DNA of 60,000 nucleotides, taken from NCBI GenBank assembly GCA_914767715.1, contig OU612069.1, positions 25,047,387-25,107,386 on the forward strand, read 5' to 3'. Below, one piece after another: positions 59,740 to 60,000 of the stretch. This stretch comes from Membranipora membranacea (Eukaryota; Bryozoa; Gymnolaemata; Cheilostomatida; Membraniporidae). The position numbers were made by a program, and so were the translations under genes. How positions within the stretch are numbered: position 1 is the first letter of the stretch; the number at the start of each line of letters is the position of its first letter. Below the pieces are notes generated by a model. The model was not told where the DNA came from. It did not search any database and saw nothing but the letters and a program-made list of their open reading frames with translations.

Positions 59740-60000
59740 AAGGGCAACCAAGGTTTCGCAGCAATGCATTAATGGGTAGTAAATAATATGCTGGGCAGCA
59801 TCAGCTTTGTGCATTACGCGATGCAAAACTCAAAGTAGTTGCTGACTCTAAGCTGGGTAACACTTCAGTTTAGGGGAAGTTCCAAGACTTTGCTGTAATA
59901 ATTATAGAGCACAGTCTAAATAATAACAGGAACAGGAAACTTCTATGTGGTATTCTCTTTTAGCTGAGTTTGAGTACCTGATGGATGAATTGTTTCACAG
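59738..60000 (-). mobile_element. MITE C copy 4 (runs off the window)
   Basis: Begins directly at the end of copy 3, in the same orientation, so the junction reads TGCCCTTTAAAGGGCA. Only the first 260 bases are visible. Confidence 0.9.

Overview
This is a window of animal nuclear DNA, AT-rich and intron-dense. Genes are split into many short exons with GT-AG introns of a few hundred bases to several kilobases. The families point to an invertebrate metazoan: calnexin with a metazoan-type exon structure, a TMEM200-like two-pass membrane protein, a plant-type haem peroxidase of the kind found in some marine invertebrates, EB-like cysteine-rich modules, and abundant hAT, CR1/Jockey-like, RTE-like, SINE and MITE debris. 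I cannot name the phylum or species. No prokaryotic features (operons, CRISPR, rRNA) are present. Most genes below were assembled by hand by joining exons in frame across splice sites, because single open reading frames show only fragments.

Layout. (1) 0.9-12.6 kb, plus strand: a complete 12-exon calnexin gene (593 aa). Its 2.4-kb intron 10 holds a complete five-exon gene on the opposite strand (8.8-10.7 kb, 275 aa) for a secreted protein with two cysteine-rich colipase/prokineticin-like domains. (2) 13.3-16.5 kb, minus strand: two tandem TMEM200-like paralogues, the proximal one frameshifted and truncated. (3) 19.3-34.1 kb, plus strand: an 11-exon secreted plant-type peroxidase (410 aa) whose distal catalytic Arg and the Asp after the distal His are replaced. 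Its introns contain an antisense FLYWCH zinc-finger gene fragment, a tRNA-derived SINE, a 20-bp tandem array, a hAT transposase remnant, and a long inverted repeat that encloses exon 10. (4) 34.6-35.15 kb, minus strand: a compact two-exon gene for a 69-aa protein, converging on the peroxidase. (5) 37.7-42.85 kb: a decayed non-LTR retrotransposon on the minus strand, invaded by a plus-strand RTE-like fragment that was itself hit by a MITE. (6) 44.3-58.9 kb and probably beyond, plus strand: a gene for a secreted protein built of EB-like cysteine modules, one module per symmetric phase-1 exon, with a recently duplicated two-exon block. Its 10.5-kb intron 3 contains a second non-LTR element (47.4-49.96 kb). 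(7) 59.0-60.0 kb: a cluster of three MITE copies; a fourth copy lies in calnexin intron 9.

The genes do not form an obvious pathway. Calnexin is an ER chaperone for glycoproteins, while the nested protein, the peroxidase and the EB protein all have signal peptides, so the window is rich in secretory-pathway products. The main points of interest are the nested antisense genes, the duplicated-exon architectures, the altered peroxidase active site, and a relic duplicate of calnexin exon 9.
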